Below, piece after piece: positions 8,681 to 18,577 of a stretch of DNA of 64,000 nucleotides (the stretch's first letter is position 1; the number at the start of each line of letters is the position of its first letter). The stretch covers positions 62,001 to 126,000 of the forward strand of contig JALHMT010000009.1 of NCBI GenBank assembly GCA_022843905.1. The letters run 5' to 3'. The translations under genes and the position numbers were made by a program. This DNA is from Rubrivivax sp. (GTDB taxonomy: Bacteria; Pseudomonadota; Gammaproteobacteria; Burkholderiales; Burkholderiaceae_C). Below the pieces are notes generated by a model. That model had not been told where the DNA came from, did not search any database, and was given only the letters and a program-made list of their open reading frames with translations.

Positions 8681-9721
8681 GTGAACATCCTCGGCATCGA
8701 ATCTTCCTGCGACGAGACGGGCGTGGCGCTGGTCAGTGTCGACGGTGCGGCCACGCCGCGCTTGCGTGCGCAGGCACTGCACAGCCAGGCCGACATGCAC
8801 GAAGCCTATGGCGGCGTGGTGCCGGAACTGGCTTCGCGCGACCACATCCGCCGCTTGCTGCCGCTGACCCGGCAGGTGCTCGAAGAAGCGGGTGCGGCGC
8901 TGGACGATCTCGACCTGGTGGCCTACACCCGCGGCCCGGGTCTGGCAGGGGCGCTGCTCGTCGGGGCGGGTGCTGCGGTGGCGCTGGCCGCATCGCTGGG
9001 CAAGCCGGCGCTCGGCGTGCACCACCTCGAAGGGCATCTGCTGTCGCCTTTCCTGGCGCCCGATCCGCCCAGCTTTCCCTTTGTCGCCCTGCTGGTTTCC
9101 GGCGGCCACACGCAATTGATGCGGGTGGACGGCGTCGGCGACTACGAACTGCTGGGCGAAACCATCGACGACGCGGCCGGTGAAGCCTTCGACAAGAGCG
9201 CCAAGCTGCTCGGTCTGGGCTACCCGGGCGGCCCGGCCTTGGCCCGGCTGGCCACCCAGGGAAACCCGGCAGCCTTCGCCCTGCCGCGGCCGCTGCTGCA
9301 CAGCGGTGATCTCGACTTTTCGTTCGCGGGATTGAAGACCGCGGTGATGACGCAGCACCGCAAGCTGGGCCCGACGCCTGCGGAAGCCTCGCGCGCCGAC
9401 CTCGCTGCATCGGCGCAGGCCGCCATCGTCGACGTGCTGGTGGCCAAGTCCATGCGGGCGATGCAACTGACCGGCCTGCGGCGCCTGGTGGTGGCCGGCG
9501 GCGTCGGCGCCAACCTGCGCCTGCGCTCGACGCTCGATGCCGGTGCCAGCAAGCTCGGCGTGCGCGTGCACTACCCGCCGCTGGCGCTGTGCACCGACAA
9601 CGGCGCCATGATCGCACTGGCCGCGGCGATGCGCGTGCAGGCGGGCAGGGCGGTGCCCGACAGCACCGGGGCCTTCGACGTGCGGCCCCGCTGGCCCCTG
9701 CACGAACTCAGCGGACGGTGA
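8681..9721 (+). CDS. tsaD: tRNA N6-adenosine threonylcarbamoyltransferase TsaD
   Basis: (GTG)[16 protein letters not shown]...[25 protein letters not shown]...VSGGHTQLM. Confidence 0.97.
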   Translation: MNILGIESSCDETGVALVSVDGAATPRLRAQALHSQADMHEAYGGVVPELASRDHIRRLLPLTRQVLEEAGAALDDLDLVAYTRGPGLAGALLVGAGAAVALAASLGKPALGVHHLEGHLLSPFLAPDPPSFPFVALLVSGGHTQLMRVDGVGDYELLGETIDDAAGEAFDKSAKLLGLGYPGGPALARLATQGNPAAFALPRPLLHSGDLDFSFAGLKTAVMTQHRKLGPTPAEASRADLAASAQAAIVDVLVAKSMRAMQLTGLRRLVVAGGVGANLRLRSTLDAGASKLGVRVHYPPLALCTDNGAMIALAAAMRVQAGRAVPDSTGAFDVRPRWPLHELSGR

Positions 9722-10148
9722 TCTTCGCCGTCGACTGGGCGGACCGCTTGGGCAGGCTCATGTTGAGCACGCCTTGTTCGAGCGTGGCGGTCACGTCGGC
9801 GGGATCGATCTCGGCCGGCAGCGTGAAGCTGCGCGCATAGCTCGAGAACGACCGCTCCCGGTACAGCACGCGCTCGCCCTCCTTGCGCTCTTCGCTGCGC
9901 TGGGTCTGCGCCTGCACGCTGACCACGCGGCCGTCCACCGAGATCTGCACGTCTTCCTTGGCCACGCCCGGCATTTCCAGCTTGACGACGTAGGCGCGGT
10001 CGGTTTCTGTCACGTCCAGCGCCGGGCTGCGCGGGCCTGGGTCTTCGGCAGCCACGGGCGTGAAGAAGCGCTCGAAGCTGTCGTCGAAGAGGCGGTCGAA
10101 GCCGCGGGACAGACCGTTCGAACGACGGGTGACGGGAACGAGGAACAT
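9708..10148 (-). CDS. Hsp20/alpha-crystallin family small heat shock protein
   Basis: [37 protein letters not shown]...[27 protein letters not shown]. Confidence 0.93.
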   Translation of the reverse strand: MFLVPVTRRSNGLSRGFDRLFDDSFERFFTPVAAEDPGPRSPALDVTETDRAYVVKLEMPGVAKEDVQISVDGRVVSVQAQTQRSEERKEGERVLYRERSFSSYARSFTLPAEIDPADVTATLEQGVLNMSLPKRSAQSTAKITVR

Positions 10149-10217
10149 GTTGCACTCCTACAATCTTGCCAATCCGGCACCGCCGCGACGAACGCCCCTT
10201 CGGTGCCTGTCCCGTCA

Positions 10218-10246
10218 AGATGGCAGCGCTGCCCCAGGCTTTCAAG
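10218..10246 (-). promoter_or_regulatory. Sigma-32-type heat shock promoter upstream of hsp20
   Basis: Minus strand CTTGAA-N15-TGCCATCT, close to CTTGAA-N13..17-CCCCATNT. Confidence 0.6.
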
Positions 10247-10287
10247 ACCCCGTCAGGCGCTCTGTCTGAGCTGCATCAAACGACCTC

Positions 10288-11451
10288 ATGCGCCACGCCA
10301 TCACCCAACTGCCCGCATCCCGCATTCGCGAGGTCGCCAATGCCGGCCTGGGCCGTGCCGACGTGCTGGCCTTCTGGTTCGGAGAGAGCGACGAGGTGAC
10401 GCCGGAGATCGTGCGCGAAGCGGCCATGCGTTCGCTGGCGGCCGGGGAAACCTTCTACTCGCACAACCTCGGCTTGCCGGAACTTCGCGATGCGGTCGCG
10501 CGTTACGCCTCATCGCTGCACGGCCCGATCGACGACGACCGTGTCGTGATCACCTCGTCGGGTGTCAGCGCATTGATGCTTGCCATGCAGATGTTGGTGG
10601 GGGCGGGCGATGAAGTCGTCGCCGTGGTTCCGGTGTGGCCGAACCTGACCGCACAGCCGGCGATCCTGGGCGCCCAGGTCACGCGGGTGTCGCTGCGTCC
10701 GATGCAGGGCGCCTGGAAGCTCGACCTGCAGGAGTTGAAGTCCCGCGTGACCGCACGCACCAGGGTGCTGCTGCTCAATTCGCCGAACAACCCGACGGGC
10801 TGGACGCTCTCACGGGACGAGCAACAAGCCCTGCTGGACCATTGCCGCGGCACCGGCACCTGGATCGTGGCCGACGAGGTCTACGAAAGGCTGTTCTTCG
10901 GCGGCGCCCCTGCAGCGCCCAGCTTCCTGGACATCGCCTCGGCCAACGATCGCCTGGTGGTGGTGCACAGCTTTTCCAAGAGCTTCCTGATGACGGGATG
11001 GCGCCTGGGCTGGCTGGTGTTGCCCGCGGGGCAGCTCGATGCCGTGGGCAAGCTGGTGGAGTTCAACACCTCCTGCGCCCCGGTGTTCGTGCAGCGTGGT
11101 GGCCTGGCGGCGATGGCCGGCGCCGAGGCCTCGGTGCCGCCTCTCATCAGCCGGCTGCAGCATTGCCGCGACCGCCTGCTGACCGGGCTGCAGCGGCTGC
11201 CTGACGTCAACGTCGCGGTGCCGCCCAGTGGTCTGTACGCCTTCTTCCAGGTGGCCGGGCAGCCCGACTCCCTGGCCTTTGCCAAGCGGTTGGTCACCCA
11301 CCACGGCCTCGGTCTGGCACCCGGCGTGGCCTTTGGTGACGAGGGCGAAGGCTGGCTGCGCTGGTGCTTCGCTTCGAAGGACCCCGCGCGGCTGGACGCC
11401 GGTCTGGGGCGCCTGGCATCGGCACTTGGCGTAGAATCCCGGGTTCCCTGA
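10288..11451 (+). CDS. Pyridoxal phosphate-dependent aminotransferase class I/II
   Basis: LLLNSPNNPTGWTLS; VVHSFSKSFLMTGWRLGWLV Lys motif. Confidence 0.93.
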   Translation: MRHAITQLPASRIREVANAGLGRADVLAFWFGESDEVTPEIVREAAMRSLAAGETFYSHNLGLPELRDAVARYASSLHGPIDDDRVVITSSGVSALMLAMQMLVGAGDEVVAVVPVWPNLTAQPAILGAQVTRVSLRPMQGAWKLDLQELKSRVTARTRVLLLNSPNNPTGWTLSRDEQQALLDHCRGTGTWIVADEVYERLFFGGAPAAPSFLDIASANDRLVVVHSFSKSFLMTGWRLGWLVLPAGQLDAVGKLVEFNTSCAPVFVQRGGLAAMAGAEASVPPLISRLQHCRDRLLTGLQRLPDVNVAVPPSGLYAFFQVAGQPDSLAFAKRLVTHHGLGLAPGVAFGDEGEGWLRWCFASKDPARLDAGLGRLASALGVESRVP

Positions 11452-11616
11452 CCAGAGTCGACGCTTGCTGCGCCGACCCCGGGAGGGGAAAGCACGGCGT
11501 CGGTTGGTTTCACTGGCGGCCGCAAGTCCATCCGGAAACCGACCTGGGCAGGCCAAGGCGCACCTCACTGCGTCCGCTGGTGGTTCATGGCGGGTTCCAA
11601 CTACAAAGGAAATCCC

Positions 11617-11886
11617 ATGACTCTGGCCACCGCCACCAAGGCCGAAATCGTCGCCGCCAATGCCCGCGGCGCCGCCGACACCGGCTCCCCCGAAGTTCAG
11701 GTCGCGCTGCTGACTGCGCGCATCAACGAGCTCACCCCCCACTTCAAGACGCATGCCAAGGACCACCACGGTCGCCGCGGCCTGCTGAAGATGGTCAACC
11801 AGCGCAAGCGCCTGCTGTCCTATCTGAAGGACGTCGATCCCGGCCGCTACACGGCCCTGATCGCCAAGCTCGGCCTGCGCAAGTAG
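11617..11886 (+). CDS. rpsO: 30S ribosomal protein S15
   Basis: [54 protein letters not shown]. Confidence 0.98.
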   Translation: MTLATATKAEIVAANARGAADTGSPEVQVALLTARINELTPHFKTHAKDHHGRRGLLKMVNQRKRLLSYLKDVDPGRYTALIAKLGLRK

Positions 11887-11897
11887 GTTTCCGCACC

Positions 11898-11921
11898 GTG
11901 CCGGCCCCTGGTGGCCGGCAC
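11898..11921 (+). other. rpsO-pnp intercistronic hairpin
   Basis: GTGCCGGCC-CCTGGT-GGCCGGCAC, 9-bp perfect stem, no T tract. Confidence 0.7.
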
Positions 11922-12083
11922 GCCCCAGGAGAGGAAAGCCACCGACGCTGCTGTGTCATTCCACCGACGCCACTGCGCTGGCTTCACTGGAATGGCATTG
12001 CGTCATTCGGGCTCCACTCCCGGTAGAAGGCACCACCGCAAGCGTGCTGATCGTCCACAGGACAGCCCACAGGAGATTCCCGC

Positions 12084-14375
12084 ATGAGCATGTTCAACAA
12101 AGTCACCAAGACCTTCCAATGGGGCCAGCACACGGTCACGATGGAAACCGGCGAGATCGCACGCCAGTCCACCGGCGCCGTGATGGTGTCGATCGACGAC
12201 ACCGTGGTCCTGGCCACCGTGGTCGCCAAGAGCGACGCCAAGGCCGGGCAGGACTTCTTCCCGCTGACCGTCGACTACATCGAGAAGACCTACGCCGCCG
12301 GCAAGATCCCCGGCAGCTTCTTCAAGCGCGAAGGCCGCCCGAGCGAACTCGAGACGCTGACCAGCCGCCTGATCGACCGTCCGATCCGCCCGCTGTTCCC
12401 GGACGGCTTCTTCAATGAAGTGCAGGTCGTCGTGCACGTGCTGAGCCTGAACCCCGAGGTGCAGGCCGACATCGCCGCGATGATCGGCACCAGCGCCGCG
12501 CTGTCGATCAGCGGCATTCCGTTCAACGGCCCCATCGGCGCCGCGCGCGTGGCCTACATCAACGGCGAGTACGTGCTCAACCCCGGCCAGAGCCAGCTGG
12601 CGAACAGCCAGATGGATCTGGTGGTGGCTGGCACCGAAGCTGCCGTGCTGATGGTGGAGAGCGAAGCCGACCAGCTGTCGGAGGAAGTCATGCTCGGCGC
12701 CGTGGTGTTCGGCCACGACCAGGGCAAGATCGCCATTGCGGCCATCAACGAGCTGGTGCGTGAGGCCGGCAAGGCCGAATGGACCTGGACCGCCCCGGCC
12801 AAGGACGAAGGCTTCATCGCGAAGATCAATGCGCTGGCGCTGGGACCCCTGACCGCCGCCTATCAGATCCGCAGCAAGCAGGCCCGCACCCAGGCCTGTC
12901 GCGACGCTAGTGCCGGCGTCTTCGCCGCGCTGAAGGCCGAGGGCATCGACTTCGACAAGGTCTATGTCGAGAGCCTGCTGTTCGAGATCGAAGCCAAGCT
13001 CGTGCGCGGCCAGATCCTGGCCGGCGAGCCGCGCATCGACGGTCGTGACACGCGCACCGTGCGTCCCATCGAGATCCGCACCAGCGTGCTGCCCCGCACG
13101 CACGGCTCGGCACTCTTCACGCGCGGCGAGACCCAGGCCCTGGTGGCCGCCACGCTGGGCACCGAGCGCGACGCTCAACGCATCGATGCGCTGGCCGGCG
13201 ACTACGAAGACCGCTTCATGCTGCACTACAACATGCCCCCCTTCGCCACCGGCGAGACGGGCCGGGTGGGCAGCCCCAAGCGACGCGAGATCGGCCACGG
13301 CCGACTGGCCAAGCGCGCGCTCATCGCCGTGCTGCCGAAGAAGGAAGACTTTCCCTACACGATGCGCGTGGTTTCCGAGATCACCGAGAGCAATGGCTCG
13401 TCGTCGATGGCCTCGGTGTGCGGTGGCTGCCTGAGCCTGCTGGACGCCGGCGTCCCGCTGAAGGCCCACGTGGCCGGCATCGCCATGGGCCTGATCAAGG
13501 ACGCCAACCGCTTCGCCGTGCTGACTGACATCCTGGGTGACGAGGATCACCTCGGCGACATGGACTTCAAGGTGGCCGGCACCACGGCCGGCATCACCGC
13601 GCTGCAGATGGACATCAAGATCCAGGGCATCACCAAGGAGATCATGCAGGTCGCCCTGGCGCAGGCCAAGGAAGCGCGGCTGCACATCCTGGGCAGGATG
13701 GTCGAGTCGGTGGGCGGTGCCAAGGCCGAGGTGTCGCAGTTCGCTCCGCGTCTGTACACCATGAAGATCAACCCCGAGAAGATCCGCGACGTCATCGGCA
13801 AGGGCGGCGCCACCATCCGCGCGCTCACCGAAGAGACCGGCTGCACGATCGACATCGGCGAAGACGGCACCATCACCATCGCCTCGACCGATGCCGACAA
13901 GGCCGAGTTCGCGAAGAAGCGCATCGCCGAGATCACGGCCGAGGTCGAGATCGGCAAGATCTACGAAGGTCCGATCACCAAGATCCTGGATTTCGGTGCG
14001 CTGGTCAACCTGCTGCCCGGCAAGGACGGACTGCTGCACATCAGCCAGATCGCGCACCAGCGCGTCGAGAAGGTCACCGACTTCCTCACCGAGGGCCAGG
14101 TCATCAAGGTCAAGGTGCTGGAGACCGACGAGAAGGGCCGCGTCAAGCTGTCGATGAAGGCGTTGCTCGAGCGCCCGGAAGGCATGCAGGAAGAGGAGCG
14201 CCCGCGCCGCGAGCGCAGCGATCGGGGTGACCGCGGCGATCGTGGTGATCGTCCGCCGCGTCGCGAGCGCGAGCCGCGCGACACGCGCGAGCCGGGCGCC
14301 GATGCGCCCCAGGCCAGCTCCGAGGGCGGACCGTCGGGCGACTCGGGCGGCAACCCGTCCCGCGGCCAGGACTGA
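12084..14375 (+). CDS. pnp: Polynucleotide phosphorylase
   Basis: [37 protein letters not shown]...KH and S1 domains at the C-terminus ([20 protein letters not shown]). Confidence 0.98.
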   Translation: MSMFNKVTKTFQWGQHTVTMETGEIARQSTGAVMVSIDDTVVLATVVAKSDAKAGQDFFPLTVDYIEKTYAAGKIPGSFFKREGRPSELETLTSRLIDRPIRPLFPDGFFNEVQVVVHVLSLNPEVQADIAAMIGTSAALSISGIPFNGPIGAARVAYINGEYVLNPGQSQLANSQMDLVVAGTEAAVLMVESEADQLSEEVMLGAVVFGHDQGKIAIAAINELVREAGKAEWTWTAPAKDEGFIAKINALALGPLTAAYQIRSKQARTQACRDASAGVFAALKAEGIDFDKVYVESLLFEIEAKLVRGQILAGEPRIDGRDTRTVRPIEIRTSVLPRTHGSALFTRGETQALVAATLGTERDAQRIDALAGDYEDRFMLHYNMPPFATGETGRVGSPKRREIGHGRLAKRALIAVLPKKEDFPYTMRVVSEITESNGSSSMASVCGGCLSLLDAGVPLKAHVAGIAMGLIKDANRFAVLTDILGDEDHLGDMDFKVAGTTAGITALQMDIKIQGITKEIMQVALAQAKEARLHILGRMVESVGGAKAEVSQFAPRLYTMKINPEKIRDVIGKGGATIRALTEETGCTIDIGEDGTITIASTDADKAEFAKKRIAEITAEVEIGKIYEGPITKILDFGALVNLLPGKDGLLHISQIAHQRVEKVTDFLTEGQVIKVKVLETDEKGRVKLSMKALLERPEGMQEEERPRRERSDRGDRGDRGDRPPRREREPRDTREPGADAPQASSEGGPSGDSGGNPSRGQD

Positions 14376-14379
14376 TCCG

Positions 14380-15366
14380 GTGCGAGCGGTCGAGATCACC
14401 CGGTTCGGCGCGCCCGAGGTGCTGGTGCTGGGCGAACGCCCGGTGCCGGTGCCCGGTGCAGGCGAACTGCTGATCGCCGTCCAGGCGTCGGGCATCAACA
14501 GGCCCGACGTGCTGCAGCGCAAGGGCCTGTACCCGATGCCGCCAGGCGTGTCCGACCTGCCGGGCCTGGAAGTGGCCGGTACCGTAGCCGGTGGTGCCGA
14601 GGCCGACCTGAGGGCAGCGGGCCTCGAGGTGGGCGATGCGGTGTGTGCGTTGGTCGCCGGCGGCGGTTACGCCGAATTCTGCGTCGCCCCTGCGGTTCAG
14701 TGCCTGCCGGCGCCGGCGGGCCTAGACATGATCGAGGCGGCGAGCCTGCCCGAGACCTTCTTCACCGTCTGGCAGAACGTGTTCGACATCGCACGTCTCC
14801 AGCCGGGGGAGACCCTGCTGGTGCAGGGCGGGTCCAGCGGCATCGGCGTCACCGCCACGCAGATCGCCAAGGCCATGGGCTGCACGGTGATCGTCACGGC
14901 CGGCAGCGACGACAAGTGCGCGGCCTGCGTGTCCCTGGGTGCCGACCATGCCATCAACTACAAGACGCAGGACTTCGTCGCAGAAGTCAAGCGCCTGACC
15001 GACGGCCGTGGCGTCGACGTGGTGCTCGACATGGTCGCTGGCGACTACGTGGCACGCGAGGTCGAATGCATGGCGCCCGGCGGCCGCATCGCCCTCATCG
15101 CGGTGCAGGGCGGAGCCAAGGCCGGCTTCGATGCCGGTCTGGTACTGCGCAAGCACCTCGCGATCACCGGTTCGACACTTCGACCGCGCAGCGTGGCCTA
15201 CAAGGCGCTGATCGCCAGGGCACTGCGTGAACGGGTGTGGCCTCTCATCGAATCCGGCCGGGTCAGGCCCGTCATCCACCAGGTGTTCCCGGCGGCGCAG
15301 GCGGCCGAGGCTCACGCCCTGATGGAGTCGAGCACCCATGTCGGCAAGATCGTCCTGGCCTGGTAG
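14380..15366 (+). CDS. NAD(P)H-quinone oxidoreductase (zeta-crystallin/PIG3-like)
   Basis: (GTG)[51 protein letters not shown]...[20 protein letters not shown]. Confidence 0.92.
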   Translation: MRAVEITRFGAPEVLVLGERPVPVPGAGELLIAVQASGINRPDVLQRKGLYPMPPGVSDLPGLEVAGTVAGGAEADLRAAGLEVGDAVCALVAGGGYAEFCVAPAVQCLPAPAGLDMIEAASLPETFFTVWQNVFDIARLQPGETLLVQGGSSGIGVTATQIAKAMGCTVIVTAGSDDKCAACVSLGADHAINYKTQDFVAEVKRLTDGRGVDVVLDMVAGDYVAREVECMAPGGRIALIAVQGGAKAGFDAGLVLRKHLAITGSTLRPRSVAYKALIARALRERVWPLIESGRVRPVIHQVFPAAQAAEAHALMESSTHVGKIVLAW

Positions 15367-15376
15367 GAGCAATCTC

Positions 15377-16117
15377 ATGCGTCGCAAACTCGTGGTGGGC
15401 AACTGGAAGATGCACGGCAGCCGTCCGGCCAATGCCGAGTTGCTGGCCGCCATTCTCGGCGCCCGCCCGTTCCAGGGTGACGTGGCGGTGTGCGTGCCTT
15501 TTCCGTACCTGGCCGAAACGGCAGCCACGCTGGCCGGCAGCGACGTGCGCTGGGGCGGGCAGGACTGCTCAGCACACGACCAGGGTGCCTACACCGGCGA
15601 AGTGTCGGCGGGGATGCTGGCCGAGTGCGGCTGCCGCTACGTCATCGTCGGGCACTCCGAGCGTCGCGCTTACCACGCCGAGACCGACGCGCTGGTGGCT
15701 GCCAAGGCGCAGGCTGCCCTGGCCAAGGGAGTGACGCCCATCGTCTGCGTCGGCGAAACGCTGGCCCAGCGTGAGGCCGGCGAGACAGAGGCCGTCGTCA
15801 AGCGCCAGCTCTCGGCGGTGATCCATCAACTGGCCCATTGCGCAGGCGAGATGGTGGTGGCCTACGAGCCGGTCTGGGCGATCGGCACCGGTCGCACCGC
15901 GACGCCCGAGCAGGCGCAGCACGTGCACGCCGTTCTGAGAGCGCAATTGCATGCCGCGACCGGCCACGGCGACAAGATGCGCATCCTCTACGGCGGCAGC
16001 GTGAAGGCCGACAACGCCGCCACGCTCTTCGCCCAGCCTGACATCGACGGCGGGCTGATCGGCGGCGCCGCCCTCAAGGCGGCCGACTTCATCGCCATCT
16101 GCCGCGCCGCTCGCTGA
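15377..16117 (+). CDS. tpiA: Triosephosphate isomerase
   Basis: [12 protein letters not shown]...[12 protein letters not shown]...[22 protein letters not shown]. Confidence 0.98.
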   Translation: MRRKLVVGNWKMHGSRPANAELLAAILGARPFQGDVAVCVPFPYLAETAATLAGSDVRWGGQDCSAHDQGAYTGEVSAGMLAECGCRYVIVGHSERRAYHAETDALVAAKAQAALAKGVTPIVCVGETLAQREAGETEAVVKRQLSAVIHQLAHCAGEMVVAYEPVWAIGTGRTATPEQAQHVHAVLRAQLHAATGHGDKMRILYGGSVKADNAATLFAQPDIDGGLIGGAALKAADFIAICRAAR

Positions 16118-16148
16118 GCCTCGCGAACCCCCTCTCGGAACTCTTCAT

Positions 16149-16607
16149 ATGCAAATCTGGATCACCCTCATCCTCGCGCTGCAGTTGCTGACCGCCCTGG
16201 TCATGATCGGTCTCGTGCTGATCCAGCACGGCAAGGGAGCCGACATGGGCGCATCGTTCGGTGGCGGCTCGTCGGGCAGTCTGTTCGGCGCCACCGGCAG
16301 CGCCAACTTCCTGTCGCGCGCCACAGCGGCGTGCGCCACTGTCTTCTTCGCCAGCACCCTGTTCCTTGCCTACACGGGCAACATCGGCGCCTCCGGCAAG
16401 GGCGCCGCCGGCAGCAGCGTGCTCGATCGTGCAGCGCCCGCCGCCAGTGCGCCGGGAGCCATCCCGGGCGCGATTCCCGGAGCGACGCCGGGCGCCATTC
16501 CGGCCAGCGGGGCCAACTCGGGCCTGCCTGCAGCCGCGACGCCCGCCGCGGTTCCTGCGCCGATGCCCGCGGCCTCGGCTGCGGCCCCTGCGATTCCTAC
16601 CAAGTGA
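16149..16607 (+). CDS. secG: Preprotein translocase subunit SecG
   Basis: LQLLTALVMIGLVLIQHGKGADMGASFGGGSSGSLFGATGSANFLSRATA. Confidence 0.95.
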   Translation: MQIWITLILALQLLTALVMIGLVLIQHGKGADMGASFGGGSSGSLFGATGSANFLSRATAACATVFFASTLFLAYTGNIGASGKGAAGSSVLDRAAPAASAPGAIPGAIPGATPGAIPASGANSGLPAAATPAAVPAPMPAASAAAPAIPTK

Positions 16608-16716
16608 GTCGGGGGAACCTTCTGGAAGACCCGTATTTCGCTATAGAATCTCAGGTTGTTCGGTGAGCTAAAACCTCACGCAAACCGAACACGCTGCGGA
16701 GTGAAGTTCACGTCTT

Positions 16717-16801
16717 GCCGACGTGGTGAAATTGGTAGACACGCTATCTTGAGGGGGTAGTGGCGAAAGCTGTGCGAGTTCGAGTCTCGCCGTCGGCACC
16801 A
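16717..16801 (+). tRNA. tRNA-Leu (anticodon GAG), CCA encoded
   Basis: GCCGACG...CGTCGGC acceptor stem, GAG in CTATCTTGAGGGGGTAG arm, GTTCGAGTC T-loop, discriminator A followed by CCA. Confidence 0.97.
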
Positions 16802-16878
16802 CAACGTTGAACGCTTTGATCGAGAGGCCGTCAGGGCCTGCCGGTCAGCGCCCCCACCGCGGCGTGAAGGGGCAACGG

Positions 16879-16924
16879 GCGCGCCCGATGCTTGGCAACG
16901 ATGCTGGGCACGGCGCGCTTTTTT
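16879..16924 (+). terminator. Intrinsic terminator after tRNA-Leu
   Basis: GCGCGCC (16879-16885) pairs with GGCGCGC (16912-16918), followed by TTTTTT. Confidence 0.6.
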
Positions 16925-16961
16925 GCGACCGCATGGGACCTGACTGGACACTGACGACGCC

Positions 16962-17321
16962 ATGGAACTGCAACCCTACCTGCCCGTGATCCTCTTCATC
17001 CTCGTGGGCATCGCGGTCGGCGTGATTCCCCAGGTGCTGGGTTTCGTGATGGGCCCGAACCGGCCCGACGTCGAGAAGAACAGTCCTTACGAGTGCGGCT
17101 TCGAGGCCTTCGAGGACGCGCGCATGAAATTCGACGTGCGCTACTACCTGGTGGCCATCCTCTTCATCCTTTTCGACCTGGAGATCGCCTTCCTGTTTCC
17201 CTGGGCCGTCGCCCTGCGTGACATCGGGGCGTCAGGCTTCTGGGCGATGATGGTTTTTCTCGGGATCCTGGTCGTCGGCTTCATCTACGAATGGAAGAAG
17301 GGCGCCCTGGACTGGGAGTGA
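16962..17321 (+). CDS. nuoA: NADH-quinone oxidoreductase subunit A
   Basis: [52 protein letters not shown]. Confidence 0.98.
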   Translation: MELQPYLPVILFILVGIAVGVIPQVLGFVMGPNRPDVEKNSPYECGFEAFEDARMKFDVRYYLVAILFILFDLEIAFLFPWAVALRDIGASGFWAMMVFLGILVVGFIYEWKKGALDWE

Positions 17322-17385
17322 AGCATGAAGCATCCGGCTCGCATTCATTCAACGTATCCGCTGGCCGCGTGCCGGAGAGGCTGAC

Positions 17386-17862
17386 ATGGGCATCGAAGGC
17401 GTTCTGAAGGAAGGCTTCGTCACCACCTCGGTCGACACCCTCATCAACTGGTCCAAGACCGGCTCCCTGTGGCCCATGACCTTCGGCCTGGCCTGCTGCG
17501 CCGTGGAGATGATGCACGCCGGTGCGGCACGCTACGACATCGACCGCTTCGGCATGTTGTTCCGCCCGAGCCCGCGTCAGAGCGACCTGATGATCGTGGC
17601 CGGCACGCTGTGCAACAAGATGGCGCCTGCGCTGCGCAAGGTCTACGACCAGATGGCCGAACCCCGCTGGGTGCTGAGCATGGGCTCGTGTGCCAATGGC
17701 GGCGGCTACTACCACTACAGCTACTCGGTGGTGCGCGGCTGCGATCGCATCGTGCCGGTGGACGTCTACGTGCCCGGTTGCCCGCCCACGGCCGAGGCAC
17801 TGCTCTACGGCATCCTGCAGCTGCAGGCCAAGATCCGGCGCGAGAACACCATCGCTCGCTGA
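17386..17862 (+). CDS. nuoB: NADH-quinone oxidoreductase subunit B
   Basis: [26 protein letters not shown]...[37 protein letters not shown]. Confidence 0.98.
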   Translation: MGIEGVLKEGFVTTSVDTLINWSKTGSLWPMTFGLACCAVEMMHAGAARYDIDRFGMLFRPSPRQSDLMIVAGTLCNKMAPALRKVYDQMAEPRWVLSMGSCANGGGYYHYSYSVVRGCDRIVPVDVYVPGCPPTAEALLYGILQLQAKIRRENTIAR

Positions 17863-17869
17863 GCCCTGC

Positions 17870-18469
17870 ATGACCCAGAAACTCGACACCCTCCAGTCGG
17901 CGCTCGAAGCGGCGTTCGGCGACACCCTCAAGCGTCTGGTGCGCCAGCGCGGCGAGATCACCATCAGCGTCGCGGCCGACCGCTACCTCGAGGTGGCGAC
18001 GCGGCTGCGGGACGACCCCACGCTGCGGTTCGAGCAGCTCGTCGATCTTTGCGGGGTCGACTACTCCGACTACAAGAACGAAGCCTGGGACGGCCTGCGC
18101 TTCTGCGTCGTGACGCACCTGCTTTCCATCACGCACAACTGGCGCGTGCGCCTGAAGGTCTTCGCGCCCGATGACGACCTCCCGTCGGTGGCCTCGGTCA
18201 ACGAGGTCTGGAGCGCGGCGAACTGGTTCGAGCGCGAGGCCTTCGACCTGTTCGGCATCATCTTCGAGGGCCACATCGATCTGCGGCGCCTGCTCACCGA
18301 CTACGGCTTCATCGGCCATCCCATGCGCAAGGACTTCCCCGTGACGGGGCACGTCGAGATGCGCTACGACGCCGAGAAGAAGCGCGTGATCTACCAGCCG
18401 GTCACCATCGAGCCGCGCGAGATCACGCCCCGCGTCGTGCGCGAAGACAAGTACGGAGGTTTGCAGTGA
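17870..18469 (+). CDS. nuoC: NADH-quinone oxidoreductase subunit C
   Basis: [48 protein letters not shown]. Confidence 0.98.
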   Translation: MTQKLDTLQSALEAAFGDTLKRLVRQRGEITISVAADRYLEVATRLRDDPTLRFEQLVDLCGVDYSDYKNEAWDGLRFCVVTHLLSITHNWRVRLKVFAPDDDLPSVASVNEVWSAANWFEREAFDLFGIIFEGHIDLRRLLTDYGFIGHPMRKDFPVTGHVEMRYDAEKKRVIYQPVTIEPREITPRVVREDKYGGLQ

Positions 18470-18475
18470 TCCCCC

Positions 18476-18570
18476 GGAGTCGTTTCAAGCAAACGCCGTG
18501 GAACCGGCTTTGCCGGGCCACTGGCGTTGCCCCCCTGGGGGGGAGCGCCGAAGGCGCTTCGGGGGGGGGT
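18476..18570 (+). repeat. Dispersed GC-rich multi-hairpin repeat unit between nuoC and nuoD
   Basis: AAGCAAACGCCGTGGAACCGGCTTTGCCGGGCCACTGGCGTTGCCCCCCTGGGGGGGAGCGCCGAAGGCGCTTCGGGGGGGGG; related units at 47911-48137. Confidence 0.7.
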
Positions 18571-18577
18571 CATTCCC

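Noticed and set aside
12003-14522. 839-aa minus-strand ORF opposite pnp
   Set aside because: Antisense artefact of GC3 bias; pnp on the plus strand is unmistakable.
18527-18577. N-terminal extension of NuoD suggested by the ORF track ([17 protein letters not shown]...)
   Set aside because: The extension translates the GC-rich repeat and lacks conservation; the canonical NuoD start [20 protein letters not shown] is at 18578.
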